The notes beneath the pieces were generated by a model. It was not told where the DNA came from, did no database searches, and saw only the letters and a program-made list of their open reading frames with translations. Position numbers and translations under genes: made by a program. Below, one piece after another: positions 16,555 to 27,162 of a stretch of DNA of 47,508 bases; the first letter of the stretch is position 1; each line of letters begins with the position of its first letter. Source of the DNA: Paenibacillus chibensis (GTDB lineage Bacteria; Bacillota; Bacilli; Paenibacillales; Paenibacillaceae); contig NZ_BIMK01000008.1 in assembly GCF_004001045.1 (NCBI RefSeq), positions 1 through 47,508 on the forward strand, in the 5' to 3' direction.

Positions 16555-18171
16555 TTGAACAAGCTAACGCCCAAAAAAGTGACATCCAAGAAACAAACGT
16601 TTATTCAAGGCACGATGATATTGCTTGCGGCGGGAATTATTAACCGGATATTAGGCTTTATCCCGCGGATCGCCCTGCCCCGGATTATCGGAGCCGAGGG
16701 AGTCGGAATCTATCAGCTGGGATATCCTTTTTTCCTCGTTCTCGTTACCCTCATCACCGGAGGAATTCCGCTTGCCGTCGCCAAGCTTGTCTCGGAAGCC
16801 GAAACAGAGAACAAGCCGCAAAATTCCCGCTACGTCCTGCGCGTCAGCCTGATGCTGACCGTCGGCCTCGGCATCGTGTTCATGGCCCTCTCCCTGTGGT
16901 TCGCTCCTTGGGTGACGCGCCGCATCCTCACGGACTCCAGGGTATATTACACCTTTGTCAGCATGGCCCCGATGCTTGTCATCGTAGCCATTTCATCCGT
17001 GTATAGAGGTTACTTTCAAGGGAAGCAGAATATGATTCCTTCCGCCACCTCCTCCATCATTGAGACCATTGCCAGAATCGTATTCACGTTGTGGTTCTCC
17101 TACCTGCTGCTTCCAAAAGGGATCGCGTATGCAGCCGCAGGAGCGATGCTTGGGGTGATGGCTGGAGAGTTTTTCGGTCTGTTGTCGCTATTCTGGCAAT
17201 TCCGCAAAGAACGGCAGCACACAGACTCACCATTCAATGCTTCCCGGCAAGAGAGACCGACCCGGGGATTATTCCCGCGTCTGATGGGCATTACCGTACC
17301 GGTTACCGCCGGCAGGCTTGTCGGTTCCTTCTCGTATCTGTTCGAATCGATTATTACCGCGCAAAGCCTGGCGATTGCAGGGATCGTCACTTCCGTAGCC
17401 ACGGCCCAGTACGGCGCTTTGCAGGGCATGATCATTCCTGTGCTGCTGCTGCCCGGCGCCCTGACATCTTCACTCGCCGTTTCCCTCGTGCCTTCATTGT
17501 CCGAGGCTGCCGCACGCAAAGACAGGCCTACGATCCATAAGCGGCTCAATCAGACGGTCCGCCTGGCCTTGGTTACAGGAGCTCCATTCGCTGTGATTAT
17601 GTATGTTCTGGCCGAACCTTTATGCCGGCTGCTGTATAATAACGCGGACATTTCCGGCATGCTGCGCATGCTGGCACCCTTTGCGCTCTTTCTTTATGTA
17701 CAGGCTCCGCTCCAAGCCACGCTTCAGGCTCTGGATCGCCCAGGCAGAGCCTTGTTCAACACCCTCGTCGGCGCAGTTATCAAGCTTTTCCTGATCTGGT
17801 ATCTGTCGTCCCAGCCTCAATACGGGATCTATGGAGCCATTATCGCGATTATCATCAACAGCATTGTGGTCACATTCCTGCATGGTTACAGTGTCAGCAG
17901 GCTTCTTGCCTACCGTTTCAAGCTGCTCGATATGCTGAAGCTCGTTGCCGCCATGGTCATTATGGCTGCGATTACGACGTATTCCTATCGCCATCTTCCT
18001 TTTAAAAGCACATATGTGGTGCAGTTCTTGGCTGCCTTGTTGATTGGATTGGCAGGCTTCCTGTTCGCGGTTTTTTCCGCAAAGCTGGTTTCCGGACGCG
18101 ATCTGAAAAGAATGCCCGTCATCGGCAAATGGTTCGGTTCATCGCAAGAGCCTAAAAATCCGGCTGCCTGA
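16555..18171 (+). CDS. spoVB: Stage V sporulation protein B, MurJ/MATE-like flippase
   Basis: Polytopic membrane protein of 538 residues with about 14 membrane segments, belonging to the polysaccharide-exporter/MurJ superfamily. In B. subtilis SpoVB is needed for spore cortex synthesis and is thought to flip lipid-linked peptidoglycan precursors. Diagnostic stretches are AAGIINRILGFIPRIALPRIIG, EGVGIYQLGYPFF and GALTSSLAVSLVPSLSEA. The start is a TTG with GAGGGAGTG upstream. It is divergent from comN and convergent with the DUF421 gene, whose stop codon is only two bases away. A sigma-E promoter would be expected in 16340-16554, but I could not identify one with confidence. Confidence 0.93.
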   Translation: MNKLTPKKVTSKKQTFIQGTMILLAAGIINRILGFIPRIALPRIIGAEGVGIYQLGYPFFLVLVTLITGGIPLAVAKLVSEAETENKPQNSRYVLRVSLMLTVGLGIVFMALSLWFAPWVTRRILTDSRVYYTFVSMAPMLVIVAISSVYRGYFQGKQNMIPSATSSIIETIARIVFTLWFSYLLLPKGIAYAAAGAMLGVMAGEFFGLLSLFWQFRKERQHTDSPFNASRQERPTRGLFPRLMGITVPVTAGRLVGSFSYLFESIITAQSLAIAGIVTSVATAQYGALQGMIIPVLLLPGALTSSLAVSLVPSLSEAAARKDRPTIHKRLNQTVRLALVTGAPFAVIMYVLAEPLCRLLYNNADISGMLRMLAPFALFLYVQAPLQATLQALDRPGRALFNTLVGAVIKLFLIWYLSSQPQYGIYGAIIAIIINSIVVTFLHGYSVSRLLAYRFKLLDMLKLVAAMVIMAAITTYSYRHLPFKSTYVVQFLAALLIGLAGFLFAVFSAKLVSGRDLKRMPVIGKWFGSSQEPKNPAA

Positions 18172-18173
18172 GC

Positions 18174-19085
18174 CTATTTTCGGTCCACATATATTTTGCC
18201 CTTGTGATCGATGGAGCATAAAAATACATCCTTGAAATCCTTGACCCCCTGCTCCTGGATCTGATTTTTCAACCAAAACCGGTTTTTATGGAGCCGCTGC
18301 AGGTTGTCATCCTGCACTTTACCATCCATGATCAGCGGGACGGGTAGCACGCCGTAGCTGAATTTGCCCGCAGGGACCAGAATCTTCTTCTTATTTAATC
18401 TCGATTTGGCCGCCTGGTAAGGCCCTGTTAGCTCTTGTTCTTTGCTTTGCTTCGAGCCCTGCATCTGCCCACGGCTTTCCGCAGACTTGATATTGCCCTT
18501 GGCCTTCATTCCAAGCAGGGTGACCGGCTGACGCTGTGCAGGTGAATTCTGCTGCGCAGCCCCCTGTTCAGCCTTGGAATGGGATGAGGACGGATTCGAA
18601 GCCTGCTGCCCTCCGGGGGAGTCCGTGGACTCCGACTTGGGGATGACCGTCAATTGTCCGGAGTTTTCCAGTATCGCGAATTCTACGTCAGCAATGTTCT
18701 CAATATTTTGTCCGCGCAGCTGCAGCAGGAGATCATCCAAATTATAACGCTGCTTTTTCATTTCATCCCGGTGAAGCTTGCCTCCCGATACCAGAATGCT
18801 TGGCTTCCCTTCAAAAAGAAGGCGGGCTTTCCTGCTTTTTAAGCTGATAAATGCAATGGTGATCTGGATGATGACCAGCGTGGCCATTGGAAAAATGCCG
18901 TCATAAATCGGACGCTTGATATCTTCCAGCACAAATACGCCGATTTCAGCGATCATAATGGAAATAACCAAATCGAAAATGGACAGCTTCCCGATTTCAC
19001 GCTTTCCCATAATTCTTAAGGTTAAATAGATGACGAAATACATGAGTACGGTACGAAAAACGGGGATCAGGATATGAGATGCCAT
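18174..19085 (-). CDS. DUF421 membrane protein (YrbG/YetF-like) with a variable insert
   Basis: 303-residue protein with three N-terminal membrane segments (about 5-85, including LRIMGKREIGKLSIFDLVISI) followed by a cytosolic domain. DUF421 elements are KPSILVSGGKLHRDEMKKQRYNLDDLL-type sequence near 95-120 and VEFAILENSGQLTVIPK near 135-150. Between about 150 and 225 lies a Ser/Gln/Lys-rich low-complexity linker, after which the domain resumes with PLIMDGKVQ and RFWLKNQI. Function of the family is unknown, though YetF-type relatives are linked to spore structure. Position next to spoVB matches YrbG in B. subtilis. It is convergent with spoVB with no room for a terminator. Confidence 0.88.
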   Translation of the reverse strand: MASHILIPVFRTVLMYFVIYLTLRIMGKREIGKLSIFDLVISIMIAEIGVFVLEDIKRPIYDGIFPMATLVIIQITIAFISLKSRKARLLFEGKPSILVSGGKLHRDEMKKQRYNLDDLLLQLRGQNIENIADVEFAILENSGQLTVIPKSESTDSPGGQQASNPSSSHSKAEQGAAQQNSPAQRQPVTLLGMKAKGNIKSAESRGQMQGSKQSKEQELTGPYQAAKSRLNKKKILVPAGKFSYGVLPVPLIMDGKVQDDNLQRLHKNRFWLKNQIQEQGVKDFKDVFLCSIDHKGKIYVDRK

Positions 19086-19263
19086 ATGCCATGCACTCCT
19101 TTTTTACGCATTTTCACAGAAAGCCTGATGGATGGTATTGTAGCCTTCCCCTAATTGCACCATGCACTGCCGCCGTAATTAATTATTGGAAAACTTGTAC
19201 TACCTCTAACAGCTTGTACATAGATTTACAATAACTTATGGATAATGAAGGAGGTTTCTTGTT

Positions 19264-19659
19264 ATGCACATGATCCGGCGCGCGCTTTCTTTCCGGATTT
19301 CGAATCCGATCCTGTCCGGGCTGTATTACTCGTTCTTCTGGATGATGCTCGGCGCGCTTCTTCTCTCGCTGCTGCTATGGTCCAGCGGAATGAAAGAACA
19401 AAGCCTTTCCCGTCTTATTTATGTCGTTCATGCCATTGCAGCTATATTTGGCGGTCTTGTCGCAGGCAAACGATCCGGGAAAAAGGGCTGGTATCACGGC
19501 GGTGTCACCGGCATCCTGTATGGCGTTCTGATCATGCTGATCGGATTCCTCGCGCTGGACACCTCTCTGCGCTTAGGAGACTTGGCGCTGCTGGGTACCG
19601 TATTCTCGTCTGCGGCTCTCGGGGGCATGTTCGGCGTTAATCTCCGGAATAATTTATAG
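19264..19659 (+). CDS. TIGR04086 family membrane protein (YrzE-like)
   Basis: 131-residue protein with four predicted membrane segments (about 15-45, 55-75, 80-100, 105-127) and the motif GGLVAGKRSGKKGWYHGGVTGILYG. This is typical of the TIGR04086 family found beside yajC and spoVB in sporulating Bacillota. The function is unknown. GAAGGAGG lies nine to eleven bases before the ATG. In B. subtilis the gene is minus-oriented with yrbG; here it is on the plus strand, divergent from the DUF421 gene. Confidence 0.8.
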   Translation: MHMIRRALSFRISNPILSGLYYSFFWMMLGALLLSLLLWSSGMKEQSLSRLIYVVHAIAAIFGGLVAGKRSGKKGWYHGGVTGILYGVLIMLIGFLALDTSLRLGDLALLGTVFSSAALGGMFGVNLRNNL

Positions 19660-19726
19660 GGTCTCTTCTCTTGAAATGTGGTACACTGATTTCACGTGAT
19701 TCTTACAAGAGGAGGCTTTTTCTGCT

Positions 19727-20569
19727 TTGCTATATCATTCCATGCAGGGCATATCCATCGCATCGGCAATTACTGTGGTGTTGTTGATTTGGTTGGGTAC
19801 GCTCCGCAATCCGTTTAAGGCAGCTTATCTGTTCATCAAGGAGCTGCTCACCTCTCGCAAATTTTTGCTGTTGTTTTTCATTATGGTATGTATTCTTCTA
19901 GCCAATAAATACGAGCTGAAAATAGAAGACAGCATGAATTATCATAAGGATTTTACACCTTGGGTGTTCAGTATGGAGGGGCATTTCGTAAAACATCTGC
20001 AGGACTTTTTCCACAGCAGCTATATTACTCCCATCTCTGTTTTCTTCTATGTCGTCGTGTTTCAGTCACTGCTCATCGCCTCGGTCGGGGTATACATTTC
20101 CGATCAAAATAAAGTATTCGTGATCGCAACCTGCTTCGCCATCATTATGAACTATGCGGTTGCCATTCCATTTTATCTGTTTTTTCCGGTCAACGAGGTT
20201 TGGTCCTATCCGCCTTCCGGCGTTTCCTTCCTGATGCTGGATGTCTTTCCGAGTTTCGAGCAGGAGTACAGGCCATTATCCGGCCTCAACAATTGTTTTC
20301 CTAGCTTGCATACCTCTATCTCCGTTACGATGATGGTTTTGGGCCTGCGTTCAGGCAACCGGCGCTTCGGCATCATGACTACGGTCAGTGCCGTGGTCAT
20401 TATCTTCTCCATCTTCTATCTCGGCATCCACTGGCTGACGGACATGATTGCAGGCACCATCCTGGGGCTTCTCGCTTCCAATCTCGGTATCCTGTTTGCC
20501 AAGATGTCCCTTAAGGGCAAAGATGGCGCTAAACTTCAGCCGCGGAGCAACATGTTAAATAATCTCTAA
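19727..20569 (+). CDS. PAP2-superfamily membrane phosphatase, AUR1-like
   Basis: 280-residue protein with about six membrane segments. The PAP2 phosphatase motifs are present: NNCFPSLHTSIS (about residues 187-198, with the catalytic-type SLHTS) and GIHWLTDMIAG (about 231-241, with His and Asp). The spacing and the NNCFPSLHTS form resemble inositol phosphorylceramide synthase/AUR1-type members, so the substrate may be a lipid phosphate. The start is a TTG with GAGGAGG upstream. It lies just downstream of the TIGR04086 gene on the same strand. This gene is not part of the B. subtilis order in this region. Confidence 0.82.
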   Translation: MLYHSMQGISIASAITVVLLIWLGTLRNPFKAAYLFIKELLTSRKFLLLFFIMVCILLANKYELKIEDSMNYHKDFTPWVFSMEGHFVKHLQDFFHSSYITPISVFFYVVVFQSLLIASVGVYISDQNKVFVIATCFAIIMNYAVAIPFYLFFPVNEVWSYPPSGVSFLMLDVFPSFEQEYRPLSGLNNCFPSLHTSISVTMMVLGLRSGNRRFGIMTTVSAVVIIFSIFYLGIHWLTDMIAGTILGLLASNLGILFAKMSLKGKDGAKLQPRSNMLNNL

Positions 20570-20634
20570 TGCATTGCCGTTGCGGTTGCGATATCAGGAA
20601 GAAACATACATCGAATTGAATACTTTCTGATATC

Positions 20635-20670
20635 ATAAAAAAGAGGCGGTCCCCAATGGGACCGCCTCTT
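20635..20670 (-). terminator. Terminator downstream of yajC
   Basis: AAGAGGCGGTCCC pairs with GGGACCGCCTCTT around a four-base loop (20641-20670). On the minus strand it is followed by TTTTTT, so it ends the ruv-queA-tgt-yajC transcript. It may also serve the PAP2 gene from the other side. Confidence 0.85.
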
Positions 20671-20721
20671 CTTAATATAAGTATGTTTAACAAAGTGATG
20701 GTCTATGATATCCAGCTCTGC

Positions 20722-21048
20722 TTATGCTTGGCTATCAGATGCCGTGCTTGTCGCATGGCTGATGGAACTGCGATCAAATGTAAGCTTGGTTACATCATTG
20801 ACGCGCAGGACGACGATATCGTCCGTAATTTCCATGATGGTCCCGTGGAGACCACCAATCGTCACAACCTTATCTCCCTTTTTCAATGCGCCGAGCATCG
20901 AATTGCGGGTCTTCTGTTTCTTTTGCTGTGGACGGATAAGCAGGAAATAGAAGATAGCGAACATCAATACCAGAGGTAAAATCATCGTAGCTATATTGCC
21001 GCCGCCTCCAGCAGATCCTCCGCTTGCCAAAGTTAATGATTGGAACAT
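20722..21048 (-). CDS. yajC: Preprotein translocase subunit YajC
   Basis: Small single-span membrane protein of 108 residues associated with SecDF. The N-terminus is short and Gly-rich, then a membrane segment (about 20-40) leads into FLLIRPQQKKQK, the family signature. The soluble part contains LKKGDKVVTIGGLHGTI. Adjacent to tgt and queA, the classical arrangement. The start MFQSLTLASGG follows a purine-rich site. No oddities. Confidence 0.95.
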   Translation of the reverse strand: MFQSLTLASGGSAGGGGNIATMILPLVLMFAIFYFLLIRPQQKKQKTRNSMLGALKKGDKVVTIGGLHGTIMEITDDIVVLRVNDVTKLTFDRSSISHATSTASDSQA

Positions 21049-21113
21049 TTTCTTTCCCCCCTTTCATGGACTAACCCCGTTAATGCGGTGTTAAGGATTG
21101 CATAAATCCCTTT

Positions 21114-22268
<1,155 letters not shown>

Positions 22269-22289
22269 TTATATCCCGTTGAACCGGAC

Positions 22290-23318
22290 TTAATAAATAA
22301 ACATCGCGTCGCCGAAGCTGAAGAAACGGTATTTTTCCTTAATCGCTTCTTCATACGCATGTAAAATATGTTCTCTGCCCGCCAATGCGCTGACCAGCAT
22401 CACCAGCGTAGATTTCGGCAGATGAAAGTTGGTAATAAGGGCATCCACAACCGTGAACTCATAGCCCGGGTAGATAAAAATATCCGTCCACCCGCTGCAT
22501 GTTTCAAGTTGACCGCCCTTGAACCGGTTGCCGATCGTTTCGAGCGTGCGGCAGGAAGTGGTTCCGACCGCGATGATGCGCCCGCCGCGGCTGCGCGCTT
22601 CATTCAAAATATCTGCCGTTTCCTGCGACACGGAGTAAAACTCCGCATGCATCACATGGTCCTCGACCTTGTCGACGGACATGGGGCGGAACGTGCCGAG
22701 TCCGACATGAAGCGTCAAATACGCAATCGTAACGCCTTTGTCGCGGATTTGCTCCAGAAGCTCCTTCGTAAAATGGAGTCCCGCCGTCGGCGCTGCCGCA
22801 GAGCCTTCATGCCGCGAGTATACGGTCTGATAGCGCTCTTTGTCATCAAGCTTCTCCTTAATATAAGGCGGCAAAGGCATCTGTCCCAGCCGGTCGAGTA
22901 TTTCCTGAAAGATTCCCTTGTAGGAGAATTTTAGAACCCGTCCGCCCATATCGCTTTCCTCTTCAATGACGGCCTTCAATTCGTCGCTGAATACGATAAC
23001 GCTGCCCGTCTTCAGTTTCTTGCCCGGTTTGACCAGAGCTTCCCAGCGATCTTCGCCAAGATTCTTCAGGAGCAGCACTTCGGCCTTCGCGCCCGTATCC
23101 TCTTTGGTTCCGAATAATCGGGCAGGGATAACGCGGGTATCATTGAGAACGAGTGTATCCCCGGGCTGAAGTTGTTCCACAATATCCTTGAAGGTATGAT
23201 GGGCAATCGCCCCATCCTGTTTGTTCAGCGTAAGCAATCGTGATGCCGTCCGCTCCAAAAGCGGCGTTTGGGCAATCAGTTCCTCTGGTAAATGAAAATC
23301 ATACAAGTCTACATTCAT
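22290..23318 (-). CDS. queA: S-adenosylmethionine:tRNA ribosyltransferase-isomerase
   Basis: Transfers and rearranges the ribosyl group of SAM onto preQ1 in tRNA, giving epoxyqueuosine. The 342-residue length is standard. Diagnostic sequences are the N-terminal [44 protein letters not shown] and [10 protein letters not shown], and [17 protein letters not shown] near the C-terminus. It is placed between the SpoIID-type gene (6 bases away) and tgt, consistent with an operon. Confidence 0.97.
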   Translation of the reverse strand: MNVDLYDFHLPEELIAQTPLLERTASRLLTLNKQDGAIAHHTFKDIVEQLQPGDTLVLNDTRVIPARLFGTKEDTGAKAEVLLLKNLGEDRWEALVKPGKKLKTGSVIVFSDELKAVIEEESDMGGRVLKFSYKGIFQEILDRLGQMPLPPYIKEKLDDKERYQTVYSRHEGSAAAPTAGLHFTKELLEQIRDKGVTIAYLTLHVGLGTFRPMSVDKVEDHVMHAEFYSVSQETADILNEARSRGGRIIAVGTTSCRTLETIGNRFKGGQLETCSGWTDIFIYPGYEFTVVDALITNFHLPKSTLVMLVSALAGREHILHAYEEAIKEKYRFFSFGDAMFIY

Positions 23319-23324
23319 GTTCTG

Positions 23325-25427
23325 TCATTCCTTAATAATAGTAACGTTCTGATAATAGTGTTTCAAAATATCCTGGTAACCATACCCTGCATCCGCCATC
23401 CCTTTGGCTCCCCACTGGGAGAGACCGAGCCCGTGGCCGTTGCCGCGGCCCATAAACATAAAGCCTTCACCTTTATCAATACTGCGGGCGTTCTGGTCTC
23501 CGTTCATGATGACCGTTCCGCTGCCCTGAACCGTACTCTGGCCGGAGGCCGAAAGCACAGTGGTGCTTGAAGCTCCCGTCATTTTGGATGTCGTTCCGTT
23601 GGCACTCAGTACAGTATAGCTTCCCGTTTGCACAATATCAAACAAAGTGCTCGGAAGCCCGTTGAAGGCCGAACGGAACAGATCCGGATATTTCACATCG
23701 AGAATTTGTCCATTTGCTTTGACTTCCGTCGCGCGGCCTGATGGCCCCCGCTGGGTCACCTGCAGCGTCAGAATCGGAGACGGTACCGCAGTCGCCGTTT
23801 TGCCTTGAAGGCTCTTCAGCAGCTCTGCCGAAGTATACGGCCCTCGCACCCAGGAGTACGTGCCGGACTCCTCCACTTTCTCCAGAACGACTGCCGTCTC
23901 GCCCGGATTCAGCTTTGCAACCGGATTCGCATCGGACTGAATCTGAGGCAGCGGGCGCACGTTCGTATCCTTGGCGGTCACGGTGATTTTGGCCAATCCT
24001 CCGCCGGTAAACGTTCCGGTTTCCTTGACGTTATCCTCCCGGACATAACCGTTTGCACCGCTCGGCAAAAGCACATGATACCACATTTTCTGTCCCTTGA
24101 CTGCCGCTGCATCGCCTTCGCTTGATACGCTTGCGAAAGCATCGCCGCCGCTGTTCCAGACTTCCGTCGGATCCGCGGATACCCCGCCGGCGTTGGAAGA
24201 GAACACCGCCTCAACGACCTTGCCGTTGCTCATCAGGACCTCGCCCTGCGTTGCGTCGACCGCCTGGATCACGCTCGGGGACTCGGAAGAGATGCCATTG
24301 TAGGCCTGGCTCAGCGTCGTATCCACCACATCGGCGATTTTAAACCTGCTGCTTTGGCTCCCCGCTTGAAATTCCGCATAGCTCCGCGCCGCTACCGCTT
24401 GGGCTTTCAGAGCCTCCGCAGACCATGAAGACGGGACCTCGCCGCCGACTACCGCATACAGATACTGTTCGAACGGAAGCACGTTCACGAGTGCCAGCTG
24501 TCCGTTCAGCGAGCTGATCTCCATCGCTCCCCGGTACGATCGGGCCGATCGTTCCTGCACCTTGATATCGGAGCCGCCATCAATCCACCCTTTGGCATCA
24601 TTGCCGCTAAGCTGATAATGCTTGACCGCCTGTCCGAGACTCACATCCTGGCGCACAATAAAGGCGGGCAGATTCGCGTCTACATCCGATAAGGTCAGCT
24701 GCGGCAGCTTCGAGCTTACCGAGGCGCGAAGCGCCGCTAAGTCGCTGTCGTTTGCCGCTTCACCGATCCATACACCGTAACGGCTGCTGCCGTCCGGCGC
24801 TTGCTGCAGGGCGACCATCGCATCGAACCCCGCTGCCTTGATGCTGATAGCAGCAGACACCGCCTCCGCCTCAGATGCGTACATCCCCGCGGATATATGC
24901 TTGGCTCCTTTGACTGCCGGCGTCTGTCCGTTCAGGTAGGCAGAAGCTGCCGCACTCACCCGGCCAACAGCCGCAGCCGCGGTCTGCTCGCTGGCATAAT
25001 AACCCGCATACAACTGGTAAACCTGCCCGGCTGAGGTCGCGGCCGCAAACAGAATAGGCTTGTCCGCAGTAGCGGCCAATTTTTTGTATGCTGCCGTAGC
25101 GGCGGACAGATCCGCCGTTTCCAGCACCTTCACGCGGAAGCCGTCCACGCTGAATCTTGCCGTCTCGCCCGCTCCCAGGCTTACCAGTGAGGAATGTCCC
25201 GCCGAAGTGTTGAAACCAACCGTCAGTGCCTGACTGGATGAGAGCGTGACTGCTGCCGTTGTGGATTTATAAGTGCTGCCCAGATCCATAAACATGCCGA
25301 CTCGAATTTGATCAACCGGTTGAGCCAAAGCTTTGCCTGACAACGGAAAGCATCCCGCAGCCAGAAGAACGGAGATAAGCCCTTTACCGCACCATGACAC
25401 AACCTTTGGTACCTTCATATTTCCCAC
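23325..25427 (-). CDS. SpoIID/LytB domain protein, extended form
   Basis: Exported 700-residue protein. A signal peptide (about 1-36, cleavage near KALAQ) is followed by an Ala-rich SPOR-like region with two related units (about 110-235: LYAGYYASEQTAAAA and SAGMYASEAEAVSAA). The SpoIID lytic transglycosylase domain begins near 290. VVGGEVPSSWSAEALKAQAV holds the presumed catalytic Glu 330, and the domain ends with GRGNGHGLGLSQWGAKGM. Within it, about 415-545, lies an SH3-like insert (VRPLPQ, GETAVVLEKV, YSWVRGP). The start is GTG with GGAGG ten bases upstream. It sits between ruvB and queA. It is probably a peptidoglycan-cleaving enzyme; whether it replaces the classical SpoIID of engulfment or is a second copy cannot be told here. 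Confidence 0.86.
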   Translation of the reverse strand: MGNMKVPKVVSWCGKGLISVLLAAGCFPLSGKALAQPVDQIRVGMFMDLGSTYKSTTAAVTLSSSQALTVGFNTSAGHSSLVSLGAGETARFSVDGFRVKVLETADLSAATAAYKKLAATADKPILFAAATSAGQVYQLYAGYYASEQTAAAAVGRVSAAASAYLNGQTPAVKGAKHISAGMYASEAEAVSAAISIKAAGFDAMVALQQAPDGSSRYGVWIGEAANDSDLAALRASVSSKLPQLTLSDVDANLPAFIVRQDVSLGQAVKHYQLSGNDAKGWIDGGSDIKVQERSARSYRGAMEISSLNGQLALVNVLPFEQYLYAVVGGEVPSSWSAEALKAQAVAARSYAEFQAGSQSSRFKIADVVDTTLSQAYNGISSESPSVIQAVDATQGEVLMSNGKVVEAVFSSNAGGVSADPTEVWNSGGDAFASVSSEGDAAAVKGQKMWYHVLLPSGANGYVREDNVKETGTFTGGGLAKITVTAKDTNVRPLPQIQSDANPVAKLNPGETAVVLEKVEESGTYSWVRGPYTSAELLKSLQGKTATAVPSPILTLQVTQRGPSGRATEVKANGQILDVKYPDLFRSAFNGLPSTLFDIVQTGSYTVLSANGTTSKMTGASSTTVLSASGQSTVQGSGTVIMNGDQNARSIDKGEGFMFMGRGNGHGLGLSQWGAKGMADAGYGYQDILKHYYQNVTIIKE

Positions 25428-25506
25428 TCGCTATTTTCCTCCTTGCATCCCATGAAGTCTATAGAAATCGTTTCATTGAAAAAGCAGATGATCCACGAAC
25501 CTTCCG

Positions 25507-26511
25507 TTAACGGATTTCCGGCATCGGCAGGCCCAAATGCTGATACGCTGCGGCCGTCACCATTCTTCCCCGCGGCGTCCGCTGCAGAAAACCGATCTGG
25601 AGCAAATAGGGCTCGTACACATCCTCGATCGTCTGGCTTTCTTCCCCGATGGTCGCCGCAATCGTATCCAATCCGACCGGACCGCCCCGAAAGCTGTTAA
25701 TCATCGCCGTCAGCATTTTGTAATCGATTTGATCGAGGCCGCGCGGATCGACCTGAAGCATCTTCAGCGATTCCTCCGCAATGGTCGGCGTGATCATGCC
25801 GTCTCCCCGCACCTGCGCGTAATCCCGGACCCTGCGCAGCAGCCGGTTGGCAATACGCGGCGTCCCTCTGGAACGCAGAGCGATCTCCTCGGCGGCATCC
25901 CCCACGATTTCAATACCGAAAATATCCGCTCCGCGCGAAACGATGTAGCTGAGCTCATCGACCGTATAAAACTCCAGGCGGCTCACGACGCCGAAGCGGT
26001 CCCGAAGCGGTGCCGACAGCAGGCCTGCGCGCGTTGTCGCTCCGATCAGCGTGAACGGCGGCAGGTCAAGACGCACGGAACGTGCGCTCGGGCCTTTGCC
26101 GATCATAATATCCAGCGCGAAATCCTCCATGGCCGGATACAGCACTTCCTCTACCGTCCGGTGCAGTCGATGGATCTCGTCGATAAACAGTACATCGCCT
26201 TCCTGCAGATTGGTGAGCAAAGCGGCCAAATCTCCCGGACGCTCGATCGCGGGACCCGATGTGGTGCGCAGATTCACGCCGAGCTCATTGGCAATAATGT
26301 TCGCCAAGGTGGTTTTACCGAGGCCCGGTGGACCGTACAAAAGCACATGATCCAGCGCTTCATTGCGCATTTTCGCCGCCTCGATGTAGATTTTCAAATT
26401 CTCCTTGACCTGGTTCTGTCCGATATATTCATTCAAATACCGGGGGCGAAGGCTGAGCTCCACCGCCTGGTCTTCCATCATTAAATTGGCCGATATGATC
26501 CGGTCATCCAT
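25507..26511 (-). CDS. ruvB: Holliday junction branch migration helicase RuvB
   Basis: Hexameric AAA+ motor that drives branch migration with RuvA. It has 334 residues with Walker A GPPGLGKT (60-67), Walker [14 protein letters not shown] (Asp 111-Glu 112), sensor [18 protein letters not shown] and a C-terminal winged helix ending in RTPRGRMVT. The ATG at 26511 follows GAGGGG. It lies 36 bases after ruvA. Confidence 0.98.
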   Translation of the reverse strand: MDDRIISANLMMEDQAVELSLRPRYLNEYIGQNQVKENLKIYIEAAKMRNEALDHVLLYGPPGLGKTTLANIIANELGVNLRTTSGPAIERPGDLAALLTNLQEGDVLFIDEIHRLHRTVEEVLYPAMEDFALDIMIGKGPSARSVRLDLPPFTLIGATTRAGLLSAPLRDRFGVVSRLEFYTVDELSYIVSRGADIFGIEIVGDAAEEIALRSRGTPRIANRLLRRVRDYAQVRGDGMITPTIAEESLKMLQVDPRGLDQIDYKMLTAMINSFRGGPVGLDTIAATIGEESQTIEDVYEPYLLQIGFLQRTPRGRMVTAAAYQHLGLPMPEIR

Positions 26512-26547
26512 TCGTGTCGCCCCTCTTTCAGCCGCTGCGCGTCTCTA

Positions 26548-27162
26548 TTAACCTGCATAGAGCAGCTTCAGCGCTTTTTTCATCAAAATATCCACGGAAT
26601 CACCAAACGCGGTGTCATCCTTGATTTTGAGCCATACACGGTCAAGCTCCGTATCGGTATAACCCAATGCCTTAAGACCCTCACGCGCCTCGGACCAGGC
26701 CGAGCCGTCTCCCTCCTGCGGTTCCGGTACGGCGAACAGGCCGGTAGCCAGTGAAGCCGTACCAAAGCCGTCCAGCTTGTCCTTCAGGTCGAGAATCATC
26801 CGCTGCGCGGTCTTCTTTCCGATGCCCGGAAGCTTCGTCAGGAACGTAATGTTCTCCTGATAAATGGCCGTAACCACATGGTCCGGCGTGCCGCCGCCAA
26901 GAATGCCGAGCGCAACCTTCGGTCCGATGCCCGACACCTCGATCAGCTTGCGAAACAGCCTCTGCTCCTCCCGGCTTGGAAAGCCGAACAGGAGCATCGC
27001 GTCCTCACGGACATGGTGATGCGTGTATACCGTCACGGGACCTTCCGTTTTGGCGAATACAAATGGATTAGGGCAGAATACGCGGTATCCTACCCCTTGA
27101 ACGTCAAGCACAATATACTCATTCTCCAGATGAACGACAGGTCCTCTTAAAAAATCGATCAT
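26548..27162 (-). CDS. ruvA: Holliday junction branch migration protein RuvA
   Basis: Junction-binding tetramer partner of RuvB, 204 residues. An OB-fold N-terminus (MIDFLRGPVVHLENEYIVLD), two helix-hairpin-helix motifs (VSGIGPKVALGILGG and LPGIGKKTAQRMILDL) and a C-terminal RuvB-binding domain with ALGYTDTELDRV are all present. Its ATG overlaps the ruvC stop by four bases, which indicates coupled translation. Confidence 0.97.
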   Translation of the reverse strand: MIDFLRGPVVHLENEYIVLDVQGVGYRVFCPNPFVFAKTEGPVTVYTHHHVREDAMLLFGFPSREEQRLFRKLIEVSGIGPKVALGILGGGTPDHVVTAIYQENITFLTKLPGIGKKTAQRMILDLKDKLDGFGTASLATGLFAVPEPQEGDGSAWSEAREGLKALGYTDTELDRVWLKIKDDTAFGDSVDILMKKALKLLYAG

